Below are positions 56,503-64,000 of a stretch of 64,000 nt of DNA, in pieces. The position numbers and the translations under genes are program-made. A model generated the notes under the pieces. That model saw only the letters and a list, made by a program, of their open reading frames with translations. It did no database searches and was not told the DNA's origin. How positions within the stretch are numbered: position 1 is the stretch's first letter; each line of letters begins with the position of its first letter. Source of the stretch: Marilutibacter spongiae. GTDB taxonomy: Bacteria > Pseudomonadota > Gammaproteobacteria > Xanthomonadales > Xanthomonadaceae. The stretch covers positions 248,001 through 312,000 of the forward strand of contig NZ_JACHTF010000001.1 in assembly GCF_014145325.1 (NCBI RefSeq). Direction: 5' to 3'.

Positions 56503-58231
56503 AACCGCCCGTCGCGTAGCCCTGCTGGTCCGTCCCGGCGTTGCCGGTGACCGCCTGCGCGAACTGCTGGCCGAGGCCGGCATCGAAAGCGTCCTGCAGG
56601 GCGATCCGACCGAACTGGCGGCCGAGGCGCTCGCCGAGTCCGGACCACAGGTGGTGCTGGTCGCGCTCGATCCGGAGACCGAGGACGCGCTGGAGCGGTT
56701 CGATTCCGTGCTCGGCAACCCCGACGTCGACGTGATCTACGAGGAAGCCGAGCTGGCCGCGGTACGCGAAGGCTGGGAGCAGGCGCGCTGGAAGCGGCAC
56801 CTGCTGGCGAAGCTGCAGGGCCATGACCGCGTCCTGCCGCCGCGCCCCGATGGCAGCGCGGATGCCGACCCGGTGGCGCTGCAACTGCACAGCGTGCGCG
56901 ATGTCAGCGACCAGGACCTGCAGGACTTCGATCCCGAACTGGCGTCTGCCGACACGGCGCCGGAGATGCCCGGCGATCCCGAGCCGTCGACGATGCCTGG
57001 CGATGCGCTGTCGCTCGACGAAGACACCGTGGACGACGGGACGACCCAGGTCGACGCCGATGCAGGCGGCGAACTGGCCTTCGAGACGGAGGCCCCCGGG
57101 AACGACGATGGCGCCCCCCTGACGCTGGAAGGCGATGTCTCCGGTTTCGAGATCACCCTGGACGACGCGGACGGACAGGCGGCGTCGTTCGAGACCGCCG
57201 GACCGGCGATCGACGACGCGCGTGTCGTGGAAGCGGCCGGGCCGGGCGACACGGGCGAGACCATCGAGCTCGACGTCGCCGACTTCCAGTTCTCGGCCAG
57301 CAGTTTCGACCCGGCACTCGCCGAAGCCGAGGAAGCCGCCGGCAATGGCGACAGCTCGGGTTTCGAGATCACCTTCACGCTCGACGAAGAGGGTCCCTCG
57401 ACGTCTGCGCGCGACGGCGACGGCGGACTGGAAGCGCACCTGGAGAGCCTGATCCGGGCGTCTTCGGAAGATGCGCCCGCTCCGGCCGCGCAGGACGCAG
57501 CGGCGACCGCACCGGGCGACCCGGCGCCGCAGCCGCCGCCGCTCCCGCCCAAGGGCTCGAGCTTCGGCGAACTGAGCCTGGACGATGGCGATGGCACGTA
57601 CGCGGCGCCGCAGACGCGGGCGGCCGACGACCGCTTCGGCCGTGACCTGGCCGATCTCGATCAACGCATCGCCTCGCTCGAACTGGTCGACGACAACGCC
57701 GAGCGCGGCGGCGGCGTACCCGGCGCCGTGCTCGTGATGGCCGGCATCGGCGGTCCCGATGCCGTCCGCCAGCTCCTGGGCGCGCTCCCCAACGACTTCC
57801 CGCGGCCGGTACTCGTCCAGCAGCGCCTCGATGGCGGGCGCTACGACCGCCTGGTGGCGCAGATGCAGCGCGCGACGACGCTGCCCGTCGAACTGGCCGA
57901 GCCGGGCCAGTCCGCGCGGCCCGGCGTGGTCTACATGCTGCCGGCGGGACTGGGCATCCAGTCGGGCGCCGAGGGCATGGGCTTCGTGGCCGAGGGCGAG
58001 ATCCTCGCCGCCCTGCCGGCCGCCGACAGTGCGGTGGTCCTGCTCAGCGGCAGCGATCCGGCCGACGTCGACCAGGCGCTCAAGCACCGGGCCGGCGGGG
58101 CGCTGGTGGCGGGTCAATCCGCCGAAGGCTGTTACGACGCATCGGCCTCCGACCAACTGGTGGCGCGGGGCGGTGAATCCGGCCAGCCGGCCGAACTCGC
58201 ACTACGCCTGGCCGAGCGCTGGCTCGCCTGA
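56495..58231 (+). CDS. chpB: ChpB-like protein with degenerate CheB methylesterase domain
   Basis: A 578-residue protein in the chpB position. The N-terminus (residues 1-105) resembles a degenerate receiver ([24 protein letters not shown]). The middle (about 105-400) is acidic and disordered, with SGFEIT at residues 216 and 288. From residue 410 there is a CheB fold ([53 protein letters not shown]). The catalytic Ser of the usual GAST-GGP is Gly417, and the catalytic His of QHM is Gln443, so methylesterase activity is unlikely. It is probably a structural or regulatory subunit now. Confidence 0.82.
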   Translation: MTETARRVALLVRPGVAGDRLRELLAEAGIESVLQGDPTELAAEALAESGPQVVLVALDPETEDALERFDSVLGNPDVDVIYEEAELAAVREGWEQARWKRHLLAKLQGHDRVLPPRPDGSADADPVALQLHSVRDVSDQDLQDFDPELASADTAPEMPGDPEPSTMPGDALSLDEDTVDDGTTQVDADAGGELAFETEAPGNDDGAPLTLEGDVSGFEITLDDADGQAASFETAGPAIDDARVVEAAGPGDTGETIELDVADFQFSASSFDPALAEAEEAAGNGDSSGFEITFTLDEEGPSTSARDGDGGLEAHLESLIRASSEDAPAPAAQDAAATAPGDPAPQPPPLPPKGSSFGELSLDDGDGTYAAPQTRAADDRFGRDLADLDQRIASLELVDDNAERGGGVPGAVLVMAGIGGPDAVRQLLGALPNDFPRPVLVQQRLDGGRYDRLVAQMQRATTLPVELAEPGQSARPGVVYMLPAGLGIQSGAEGMGFVAEGEILAALPAADSAVVLLSGSDPADVDQALKHRAGGALVAGQSAEGCYDASASDQLVARGGESGQPAELALRLAERWLA

Positions 58232-58242
58232 GGAATTCCGCC

Positions 58243-58740
58243 ATGTCCCAGACTCCTTTCCATTCGAGCGAAGAACGCAGCGTCCGCGACATCCGCGGCG
58301 TGCTCATCCAGGTCGCGGGCGCGCGACTGATCCTGCCCAACGCGACGATCGCCGAAGTGCTCTCGTACGCCGCGCCGGAACCCTTCGCCAACGCACCCGA
58401 TTGGTTGCTGGGACGGATCCGCTGGCACGGTTGGCAGGTTCCGCTGGTGGCCTTCTCGCAGCTGGCGGGCATCGACCAGGACAAGCCCGGACTGGGTAGC
58501 AAGGTCGTCGTGCTCAAGGCGCTGGGCGGCAATCCCCGCGCGCCGTACTTCGCCATCCTGACGCAGGGCTTCCCTCGTCTGGTGACCGTGGCCGACACCG
58601 GCATCGTGCTCGACGAGGACCAGGGCGAACTGCCTGCCGCCGTACACGCCCGCGTGGTCCACAACGACGACCTCGCCTTGCTGCCGGACCTGCAGTCGCT
58701 CGAGACCCGGATCGTGGACGCCATCGCCGAAGCGGCTTGA
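58243..58740 (+). CDS. chpC: CheW-like protein ChpC
   Basis: A 165-residue CheW-domain protein at the end of the Pil-Chp cluster, matching ChpC, a second adaptor thought to connect extra receptors to ChpA. The core runs IRGVLIQVAGARLILPNATIAEVLSY, PDWLLGRIRWHGWQVPLVAFSQLAG and VLDEDQGELPAAV. It begins 12 bases after chpB. The next gene's TTG start overlaps its stop as TTGA. Confidence 0.88.
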   Translation: MSQTPFHSSEERSVRDIRGVLIQVAGARLILPNATIAEVLSYAAPEPFANAPDWLLGRIRWHGWQVPLVAFSQLAGIDQDKPGLGSKVVVLKALGGNPRAPYFAILTQGFPRLVTVADTGIVLDEDQGELPAAVHARVVHNDDLALLPDLQSLETRIVDAIAEAA

Positions 58741-59834
58741 ACGCCGCCGCATTGGCCGGTGGGGGCGGCCCCGGAGGCCGGTTGGCATCGGTCGACGCCC
58801 TGCGCGGCGTCACCGTGGCAGCCATGCTGCTGGTCAACAATCCCGGCGACTGGGGCCACGTGTATGCCCCCCTGCTGCATGCGGACTGGCACGGCTTCAC
58901 CCCCACGGACCTGATCTTCCCGCTGTTCCTGTTCATCGTCGGCGTATCGATCAGCCTTGGGCTGGGCCGCCCGCTCGAGCAGGGGCGTCCGGCATCGCAG
59001 TTCCTTCGCCCCGTCGTGTCGCGTGCCGCGCGCATCATCGGGCTCGGCCTGCTGTTGCACCTGTGCGCCTACTGGGCCTTCGACCTCGCGCACTACCGGG
59101 TCATGGGCGTGTTGCAGCGCATTGGCCTGTGCTACCTGTTCGCGGCCCTGGCGATGCTCTACCTGTCGGCGCGCCAGCAGTGGATCGTGGTCGGCGCGCT
59201 GCTCCCGGGCTACTGGGCGCTGCTCGCCGCTGGCGGCACGCTGGACCCATGGACCAATGCCGCCAGCCGCTTCGACACCTGGGCGCTGGGCGTTCACTGC
59301 TACCTCTACGATCCGGCCACGGGCCTGGGCCACGACCCCGAGGGCCTGGCCAGCAGCCTCGGCGCGCTCGCGACGACCGTGCTGGGCCTGCGTGCCGGCG
59401 ACGCGCTTCGCCACGGTCGGCGACGGGCGCTGCTGCTGGGCGCCGCGGGCGCGATGGTGCTGGCGCTGGCCTGGCAGCTCGCGCTGCCGATCAACAAGAA
59501 CCTGTGGACGCCCTCGTACGTGCTGTGGAGCGGCGGACTGGCCTGCGCCCTGCTGTTGCTCGCCCATGAAGCGGTCGATCGCCGCGGCTGGCCGGCCTGG
59601 GGGCGCGCCTTCGGTGTCAATGCGATCGCGGCCTACGCCGGCTCGGCCTTCATGTTGTACGCGCTGGTCGCCCTGGGCGGTCTCGATCCCCTCTACCAGC
59701 ATGGCTTCGCGAACTGGATGACGCCGCGCTTCGGGCCTTACGTGCCGTCGCTGGCCTACGCCCTGGCCTTCGTCGCGCTCTGGTGGGGGGTGGTGCGGGT
59801 CCTCGACGCGCGCGGCATCCATTTCAAGGTCTGA
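58737..59834 (+). CDS. NagX-like multispanning acyltransferase (heparan-alpha-glucosaminide N-acetyltransferase family)
   Basis: A 365-residue inner-membrane protein with about ten hydrophobic segments. It opens RLASVDALRGVTVAAMLLVNNPGDW, with the DxxRG motif of the family, then HADWHGFTPTDLIFPLFLFIVGVSISL and RIIGLGLLLHL; the His and Asp of the WHG-TPTDL segment are the likely catalytic region. The start is TTG, overlapping the chpC stop. Related NagX proteins act in N-acetylglucosamine use, and others may acetylate cell-wall sugars; the substrate here is unknown. Linkage to pilus control may be only through shared transcription. Confidence 0.82.
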   Translation: MNAAALAGGGGPGGRLASVDALRGVTVAAMLLVNNPGDWGHVYAPLLHADWHGFTPTDLIFPLFLFIVGVSISLGLGRPLEQGRPASQFLRPVVSRAARIIGLGLLLHLCAYWAFDLAHYRVMGVLQRIGLCYLFAALAMLYLSARQQWIVVGALLPGYWALLAAGGTLDPWTNAASRFDTWALGVHCYLYDPATGLGHDPEGLASSLGALATTVLGLRAGDALRHGRRRALLLGAAGAMVLALAWQLALPINKNLWTPSYVLWSGGLACALLLLAHEAVDRRGWPAWGRAFGVNAIAAYAGSAFMLYALVALGGLDPLYQHGFANWMTPRFGPYVPSLAYALAFVALWWGVVRVLDARGIHFKV

Positions 59835-59863
59835 CGTCGCCCCCGTTCCGGGGACACGCCGCG

Positions 59864-60601
59864 TCAGGCGAAGTCGCCGAAGCGCGCCTGCAACGCGGAC
59901 AGCACCGCCAGGCCCGCGGTTTCGGTGCGCAGCACGCGTGGCCCGAGCCGCATGCCGGTGAAACCCGCTGCGCGCAGTTGTTCCAGGTCCTGGGGCGACC
60001 AGCCGCCCTCCGGGCCGATCGCCACGACCACGGGCTGTCCGGGACCAACCTCCAGCTGGCCCAGCGCGTGCGTGCCGTCCGGGTCGAGCGTCAGGCGCAA
60101 CGGCGTTGGGGGCAAGGCCGCCAGTGCCAGCGGCAGCGGCAGGGGCGCTTCCACCGCCGGCACGCGCGCGCGTCCGCTCTGTTCGCACGCCGACACGACG
60201 ACGCTGCGCCAGTGCGCCAGGCGCTTGTCCGCCCGCGCGCCTTCCAGGCGGACCTCGCTGCGTTGCGACCAGGCCGGATGCACGGCATCGACCCCCAGTT
60301 CGGTGGCCTTCTGGAGCACCAGGTCCATTTTTTCGCCGCGGGCGACGCTCTGCAGCAACACCACCGGCAAGGGCGACTCCTTGTCGACGTGCACGCCCTC
60401 GCCGATTTCCACCCGGACATGGCGTTTGCCGACCTCGACCAGGCGGGCCGGATGGTCGTGGCCGTCGCCGTTGAACACGATGCAGGTGTCGCCGACGCCC
60501 AGGCGCAGGACCCGGGCGAGGTGCCCGGCGGGACCTTCGGGCAGGTCGAGCGCCTGCCCGGCAACCAGCGGCAGCGCCACGTGGACGCGGGTGAGCCTCA
60601 T
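59864..60601 (-). CDS. rsmE: 16S rRNA (uracil-1498-N3)-methyltransferase RsmE
   Basis: SPOUT-class methyltransferase of 245 residues. It begins MRLTRVHVALPLVAGQ, has an N-terminal PUA-like domain and the knotted C-terminal domain with VVAIGPEGGWSPQDLEQL and MRLGPRVLRTETAGLAVL, the SAM-binding trefoil motifs. Its ATG overlaps the bioA stop (ATGA), so translation is coupled to bioA. Confidence 0.95.
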   Translation of the reverse strand: MRLTRVHVALPLVAGQALDLPEGPAGHLARVLRLGVGDTCIVFNGDGHDHPARLVEVGKRHVRVEIGEGVHVDKESPLPVVLLQSVARGEKMDLVLQKATELGVDAVHPAWSQRSEVRLEGARADKRLAHWRSVVVSACEQSGRARVPAVEAPLPLPLALAALPPTPLRLTLDPDGTHALGQLEVGPGQPVVVAIGPEGGWSPQDLEQLRAAGFTGMRLGPRVLRTETAGLAVLSALQARFGDFA

Positions 60602-62019
60602 GCCATCGCCTCGCCGGTGGCGATCTCGATGACCTCGGCAGTGGTCCTCGCCAGCAGGTCCAGGGCCTCGTCGTCCACGCAGTACGGCGGCATCCAGTAC
60701 AGCACGTCGCCGAGCGGCCTCAGCAGCACGCCGCGCTCCAGCGCGGCCCGATAGGCTCGCAGGCCCACGCGCGATGCCGGGTCGAACGGCGTGCCGCGGT
60801 TGCCGTCGCGGGTGAGTTCGAATGCCAGGACCATGCCCGCCTGGCGCAGGTCGGCCACGTGGCGGTGCTCGCCGATCGGCGCCGCCAGCCGCGCCATGGC
60901 CGCGGCGGTGTCGCGGTTGCGCGCCACCACACGGTCCTGCTCGAAGATCCCGAGCGTCGCCAGCGCCGCGGCGCAGGCAAGCGGATTGCCGGTGTAGCTG
61001 TGCGAATGCAGGAAGGCCTTCTCGCGCGAGTCGTCGAGGAAGCCTTCGTATACCGCCTCGGTGGTCAGGACCGCCGCCAGCGGCAGCGAGCCGCCCGTCA
61101 GGCCCTTGGACAGGCAGAGGAAGTCGGGGGCCACGCCGGACTGTTCGCTCGCGAACAGCGTGCCCGTGCGGCCGAAGCCCACCGCGATCTCGTCGGCGAT
61201 CAGGAACACGCCATGGGCGTCGCACAGCTCGCGTGCCAGGCGCAGATAGAGTGGATCGTGCATGCGCATGCCGCCGGCGCACTGCAGCCGTGGCTCCAGG
61301 ATCAACGCGCAGACCTCGCCCGCATGCCGCTCGAGCAGCTCGCCCAGGGCGGCGGCGGCACGTCGTGCGCGTGCCTGCGGCGACTCGCCCGGCTCGCACA
61401 GGTAGGCATCCGGGGAGGGCGCGAAGATCGCTTCCGTCAGCAGGGGCGCATAGACCCGTCGATACAGCGGGATGTCGCCGACTGCGAGCGCGCCGAGGGT
61501 TTCGCCATGATAGCCGCCTTCCAGCGCGATGAACTTGTCGCGTCCCTCGATGCCGCGGTTGCGGAACCAGTGGAAGGCCATCTTCAGGGCGACCTCCACG
61601 CCGGCCGAGCCGTTGTCGGCGTAGAAGACCTTGTTGAAGGGCGCGCGGCCGGGCTCGCGCGGCGCGATCGCAAGCAGGCGCTCGGCCAGCTCGACGGCGG
61701 GCGCATGCGAACAACCCGCCAGGATCACGTGCTGGAGCTCGCTGGCCTGCCTGGCGATCGCCGCCGCGATGCGTGGCTCGGCATGGCCGAACAGGTTGAC
61801 CCACCAGCTGCTGACGGCATCCAGGTAGCGATTGCCGTCGCGGCCGACGAGCCAGGGGCCTTCCCCGCGCTCGATCGGCAGCAGTGGCAGGGTGTCGGGA
61901 TGCTCGCGCATCTGCGTGCAGGGATGCCAGAGCACGGCGAGGTCGCGCTCGCGCCAGCGGTCGGCGCTCGAAGCCCCGCCCTCTGCTAGCATCAGCGGAT
62001 CGTGAATCGACTTGTCCAT
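60598..62019 (-). CDS. bioA: Adenosylmethionine-8-amino-7-oxononanoate aminotransferase BioA
   Basis: PLP enzyme of biotin synthesis that makes 7,8-diaminopelargonate, using SAM as amino donor. The 473-residue class III aminotransferase has VSSWWVNLFGHAEPRIAAA near residue 70, the cofactor-binding DEIAVGFGRTGTLFA, and the PLP lysine in LSKGLTGGSLPLAA. The start ATG and length fit a somewhat long BioA. The other bio genes are not in the window. Confidence 0.94.
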   Translation of the reverse strand: MDKSIHDPLMLAEGGASSADRWRERDLAVLWHPCTQMREHPDTLPLLPIERGEGPWLVGRDGNRYLDAVSSWWVNLFGHAEPRIAAAIARQASELQHVILAGCSHAPAVELAERLLAIAPREPGRAPFNKVFYADNGSAGVEVALKMAFHWFRNRGIEGRDKFIALEGGYHGETLGALAVGDIPLYRRVYAPLLTEAIFAPSPDAYLCEPGESPQARARRAAAALGELLERHAGEVCALILEPRLQCAGGMRMHDPLYLRLARELCDAHGVFLIADEIAVGFGRTGTLFASEQSGVAPDFLCLSKGLTGGSLPLAAVLTTEAVYEGFLDDSREKAFLHSHSYTGNPLACAAALATLGIFEQDRVVARNRDTAAAMARLAAPIGEHRHVADLRQAGMVLAFELTRDGNRGTPFDPASRVGLRAYRAALERGVLLRPLGDVLYWMPPYCVDDEALDLLARTTAEVIEIATGEAMA

Positions 62020-62087
62020 TCCCCCATTATCGTGCCTGCAGCGATTTTTCTCTTCCCCATGGCGCCGGCATGGCCGGGAGCGCCGCG

Positions 62088-62639
62088 ATGAGCCCGCGCC
62101 TGCCGACCATCCACGGCATCACCGAGCACGAGGCCGGTCCCTACCGCCTGGAGCGGCTCGACCTGGAGTTCTCCAATGGCGAGCGCCGGCGCTACGAGCG
62201 GCTGCACAACCGCGGCCATGGCGCGGTGGCGGTCGTCCCGCTGATCGACGAGGACACGGTCCTGCTGGTCCGCGAGTACGCCGCCGGGATGCACCGCTAC
62301 GAACTGGGCCTGGTCAAGGGGCGGATCGACGCGGGCGAGTCCGCGCTGGAGGCGGCCGACCGCGAACTCAAGGAGGAGGCCGGCTACGGCGCGCGCGACC
62401 TGAAGGTGCTGCGCGCACTGACCCTGGCCCCGACCTACATGAGCCACGAAACCCAGCTGGTGATCGCCCGCGACCTGTATCCCGAGCGGCTGCCCGGCGA
62501 CGAGCCCGAAGCGCTGGAGGTCGTGCCGTGGAAGCTGGACGCGCTGGACCAGCTGATCCTGCGCGAGGACTTTTCCGAAGGCCGCTCCATCGCGGCGTTG
62601 TTCATTGCCCGCGAATGGCTCAGGACCCAGGCCCGATGA
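62088..62639 (+). CDS. nudE: ADP compounds hydrolase NudE
   Basis: A 183-residue Nudix hydrolase acting on ADP-ribose, NADH and related dinucleotides. The Nudix box GRIDAGESALEAADRELKEE-AGY fits GX5EX7REUXEEXGU. It begins MSPRLPTIHGITEHEAGPYR and ends in FSEGRSIAALFIAREWL, as in the NudE group. The stop overlaps the cysQ start as ATGA. NudE and CysQ sit together in many gammaproteobacteria. Confidence 0.9.
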   Translation: MSPRLPTIHGITEHEAGPYRLERLDLEFSNGERRRYERLHNRGHGAVAVVPLIDEDTVLLVREYAAGMHRYELGLVKGRIDAGESALEAADRELKEEAGYGARDLKVLRALTLAPTYMSHETQLVIARDLYPERLPGDEPEALEVVPWKLDALDQLILREDFSEGRSIAALFIAREWLRTQAR

Positions 62640-63448
62640 CCCCGAACGCCCCCCTTTCCCCCGAACTGCGCGAATCGATCGTCGAACTGGCGTACCGCGC
62701 CGGCAACGCGATCATGGAAGTCTACGAAAGCGATTTCGCCGTCCAGCACAAGGACGACCGCTCGCCCCTCACGGCCGCCGACCTGGCCTCGCACCGCTGC
62801 ATCGTGGAGGCCCTGGCGCGACTGACGCCGGACATCCCCGTGCTGTCGGAGGAGTCGGCCGACGAGATCGACACGGCCACGCGACGCGGCTGGACGCGGC
62901 TGTGGATCGTCGATCCGCTCGACGGCACCCGCGAGTTCGTCAAGCGCAACGGCGAGTTCACCGTCAATATCGCGCTCGTCGACGACGGCGAGCCGGTCTT
63001 CGGCGTCGTCCAGGCTCCCGTCACCGGCGTGTCCTGGTTCGGCGGGCGCGGGCAGGGTGCGACCCGGCGCGGGGGCGGCAACGACCGCGCGCTGGAAGTC
63101 CGCCGGCCGGCGGACGCCCCCTTGCGGGTGGCGGCCAGTCGTTCGCATCGCGACCCGCGCACCGAGGGCTTCATCGGCCGCATGGGCGAAGTCGAGCCGG
63201 TGGGGTTGGGCTCTTCGCTCAAGTTCTGCCGCATCGCCGAGGGCGGGATCGACGTCTACCCGCGCTTCGGCCCGACCAGCGAGTGGGATACCGCCGCCGC
63301 GCAGTGCGTGCTGGAAGGCGCCGGCGGCGCGGTGCTCGACCTGCAGGGACGGCCGTTCCGCTACAACCAGCGCGACACCATCCTCAACGGCGAGTTCGTC
63401 GCCCTGGGCGACCTGTCCCTGCCCTGGCGCGACTGGCTGGGCGCCTGA
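62636..63448 (+). CDS. cysQ: 3'(2'),5'-bisphosphate nucleotidase CysQ
   Basis: Removes adenosine 3',5'-bisphosphate left from sulfate assimilation and other sulfotransfer reactions. The 270-residue inositol-monophosphatase-fold enzyme has the metal-binding motifs VLSEESAD, WIVDPLDGTREFVKRNGEF, and the C-terminal EWDTAAAQCVLEGAGGAV. The ATG overlaps the nudE stop. It is followed two bases after its stop by mazG. Confidence 0.94.
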   Translation: MTPNAPLSPELRESIVELAYRAGNAIMEVYESDFAVQHKDDRSPLTAADLASHRCIVEALARLTPDIPVLSEESADEIDTATRRGWTRLWIVDPLDGTREFVKRNGEFTVNIALVDDGEPVFGVVQAPVTGVSWFGGRGQGATRRGGGNDRALEVRRPADAPLRVAASRSHRDPRTEGFIGRMGEVEPVGLGSSLKFCRIAEGGIDVYPRFGPTSEWDTAAAQCVLEGAGGAVLDLQGRPFRYNQRDTILNGEFVALGDLSLPWRDWLGA

Positions 63449-63450
63449 GC

Positions 63451-64000
63451 ATGGCCGGCCCGCCGCGGGACGCAGACGTGGAGACCGGCCTGGCGCCCGG
63501 CGACATCTGTCGCCTGCTGGCGATCATGCGTGCCCTGCGCGATCCGGTCGATGGCTGCCCCTGGGACGTCGAACAGGATTTCGCCTCGATCGCCCCGTAC
63601 ACCGTCGAGGAGGCCTATGAAGTGGCCGACGCGATCGATCGCGGCGACCTGGACGACCTCAAGGACGAGCTGGGCGACCTGCTGCTGCAGGTGGTCTTCC
63701 ATGCGCGCATGGCGGAGGAGCAGGGTGCCTTCGACTTCGCCGACGTGGTGGCCGCCATCAGCGACAAGATGGTGCGCCGGCACCCGCATGTCTTCGGCGA
63801 CGACGAAGTCGGCGACGCCGCCGGGCAGACCGTGGCCTGGGAGGCGCTCAAGCAACGCGAGCGCGACGCACGCGGCGAGGCCGATGCTTCGGCGTTGGCG
63901 GGCATCGCCCGCGGCCTGCCCGAATGGCAGCGCGCAGTGAAACTGCAGAAGCGCGCCGCCCGCGTCGGCTTCGACTGGCCCGGCATCGCGCCGGTGCTGG
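63451..64000 (+). CDS. mazG: Nucleoside triphosphate pyrophosphohydrolase MazG, 3' end cut by the window
   Basis: House-cleaning all-alpha NTP pyrophosphatase that may also lower (p)ppGpp effects. The visible 183 codons hold the first MazG domain: LRDPVDGCPWDVEQDFASIAPYTVEEAYEVADAID, with the EExxE metal-binding pattern, and LKDELGDLLLQVVFHARMAEE. The frame begins at ATG 63451 just after cysQ and is open at the window end, so the second domain is outside. Probably an operon nudE-cysQ-mazG. Confidence 0.93.
   Translation, partial: MAGPPRDADVETGLAPGDICRLLAIMRALRDPVDGCPWDVEQDFASIAPYTVEEAYEVADAIDRGDLDDLKDELGDLLLQVVFHARMAEEQGAFDFADVVAAISDKMVRRHPHVFGDDEVGDAAGQTVAWEALKQRERDARGEADASALAGIARGLPEWQRAVKLQKRAARVGFDWPGIAPVL

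Overview
The window is high-GC, gene-dense DNA from a gammaproteobacterium, most likely of the family Lysobacteraceae (Xanthomonadaceae: Lysobacter, Luteimonas, Stenotrophomonas or Xanthomonas relatives). The placement rests on gene content and order: a fused glucosylglycerol-phosphate phosphatase/synthase, a ruvC-ruvA-kup-ruvB-ybgC-tolQRAB-pal-cpoB-queE-queC block, a DUF3016 protein, an IS3 element of a type common in xanthomonads, and a Pil-Chp cluster without pilK. Genus is not resolved. No gap between genes exceeds about 300 bases.

Layout. 1-3.3 kb: a compatible-solute pair on the minus strand (ggpPS, cut by the window edge, and an MFS carrier). 3.5-19.6 kb: a housekeeping block on the plus strand (zinc ribbon protein, aspS, DUF3016, hydrolase, yebC, ruvC, ruvA, kup, ruvB, the complete Tol-Pal system, queE, queC, tRNA-Lys). 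19.6-22.5 kb: a small accessory scar next to tRNA-Lys, with a lipoprotein gene, a dead IS3-family element and the 3' part of a surface protein. 22.6-24.7 kb: an ECF sigma / anti-sigma-like / DUF4097 operon on the minus strand. 24.8-34.3 kb: recQ, a miniature inverted-repeat element, dps, hrpA, a secreted protein of unknown function and relA. 34.4-44.4 kb: a membrane-anchored repeat protein, a two-domain glycosyltransferase, PBP1b with a lipoprotein partner, a YoaA-type helicase, a VOC protein and tsaB. 44.4-58.7 kb: tonB-like gene and gshB, then divergently the type IV pilus chemosensory cluster pilG-pilH-pilI-pilJ-chpA-chpB-chpC. 58.7-64 kb: a NagX-like membrane acyltransferase, rsmE-bioA on the minus strand, then nudE-cysQ-mazG, with mazG cut by the window end.

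How the genes work together. Three functional systems are nearly whole here: Holliday-junction processing (RuvA, RuvB, RuvC), the Tol-Pal envelope machine with its YbgC and CpoB companions, and the twitching-motility chemosensory pathway. Tight stop/start overlaps (ATGA, GTGA, TTGA, TGATG) mark many gene pairs as translationally coupled, and several real starts are GTG or TTG.

Most noteworthy. The Pil-Chp cluster has lost the methylation arm in two ways: no CheR-type gene is present, and the CheB-like protein lacks the catalytic serine and histidine. Its ChpA carries twelve in-frame 45-bp tandem repeats encoding a long charged helix. Next are the sigma/anti-sigma/DUF4097 operon, the lipoprotein coupled to PBP1b, and the IS3 scar, which lacks a target duplication and has replaced the start of a surface-protein gene.
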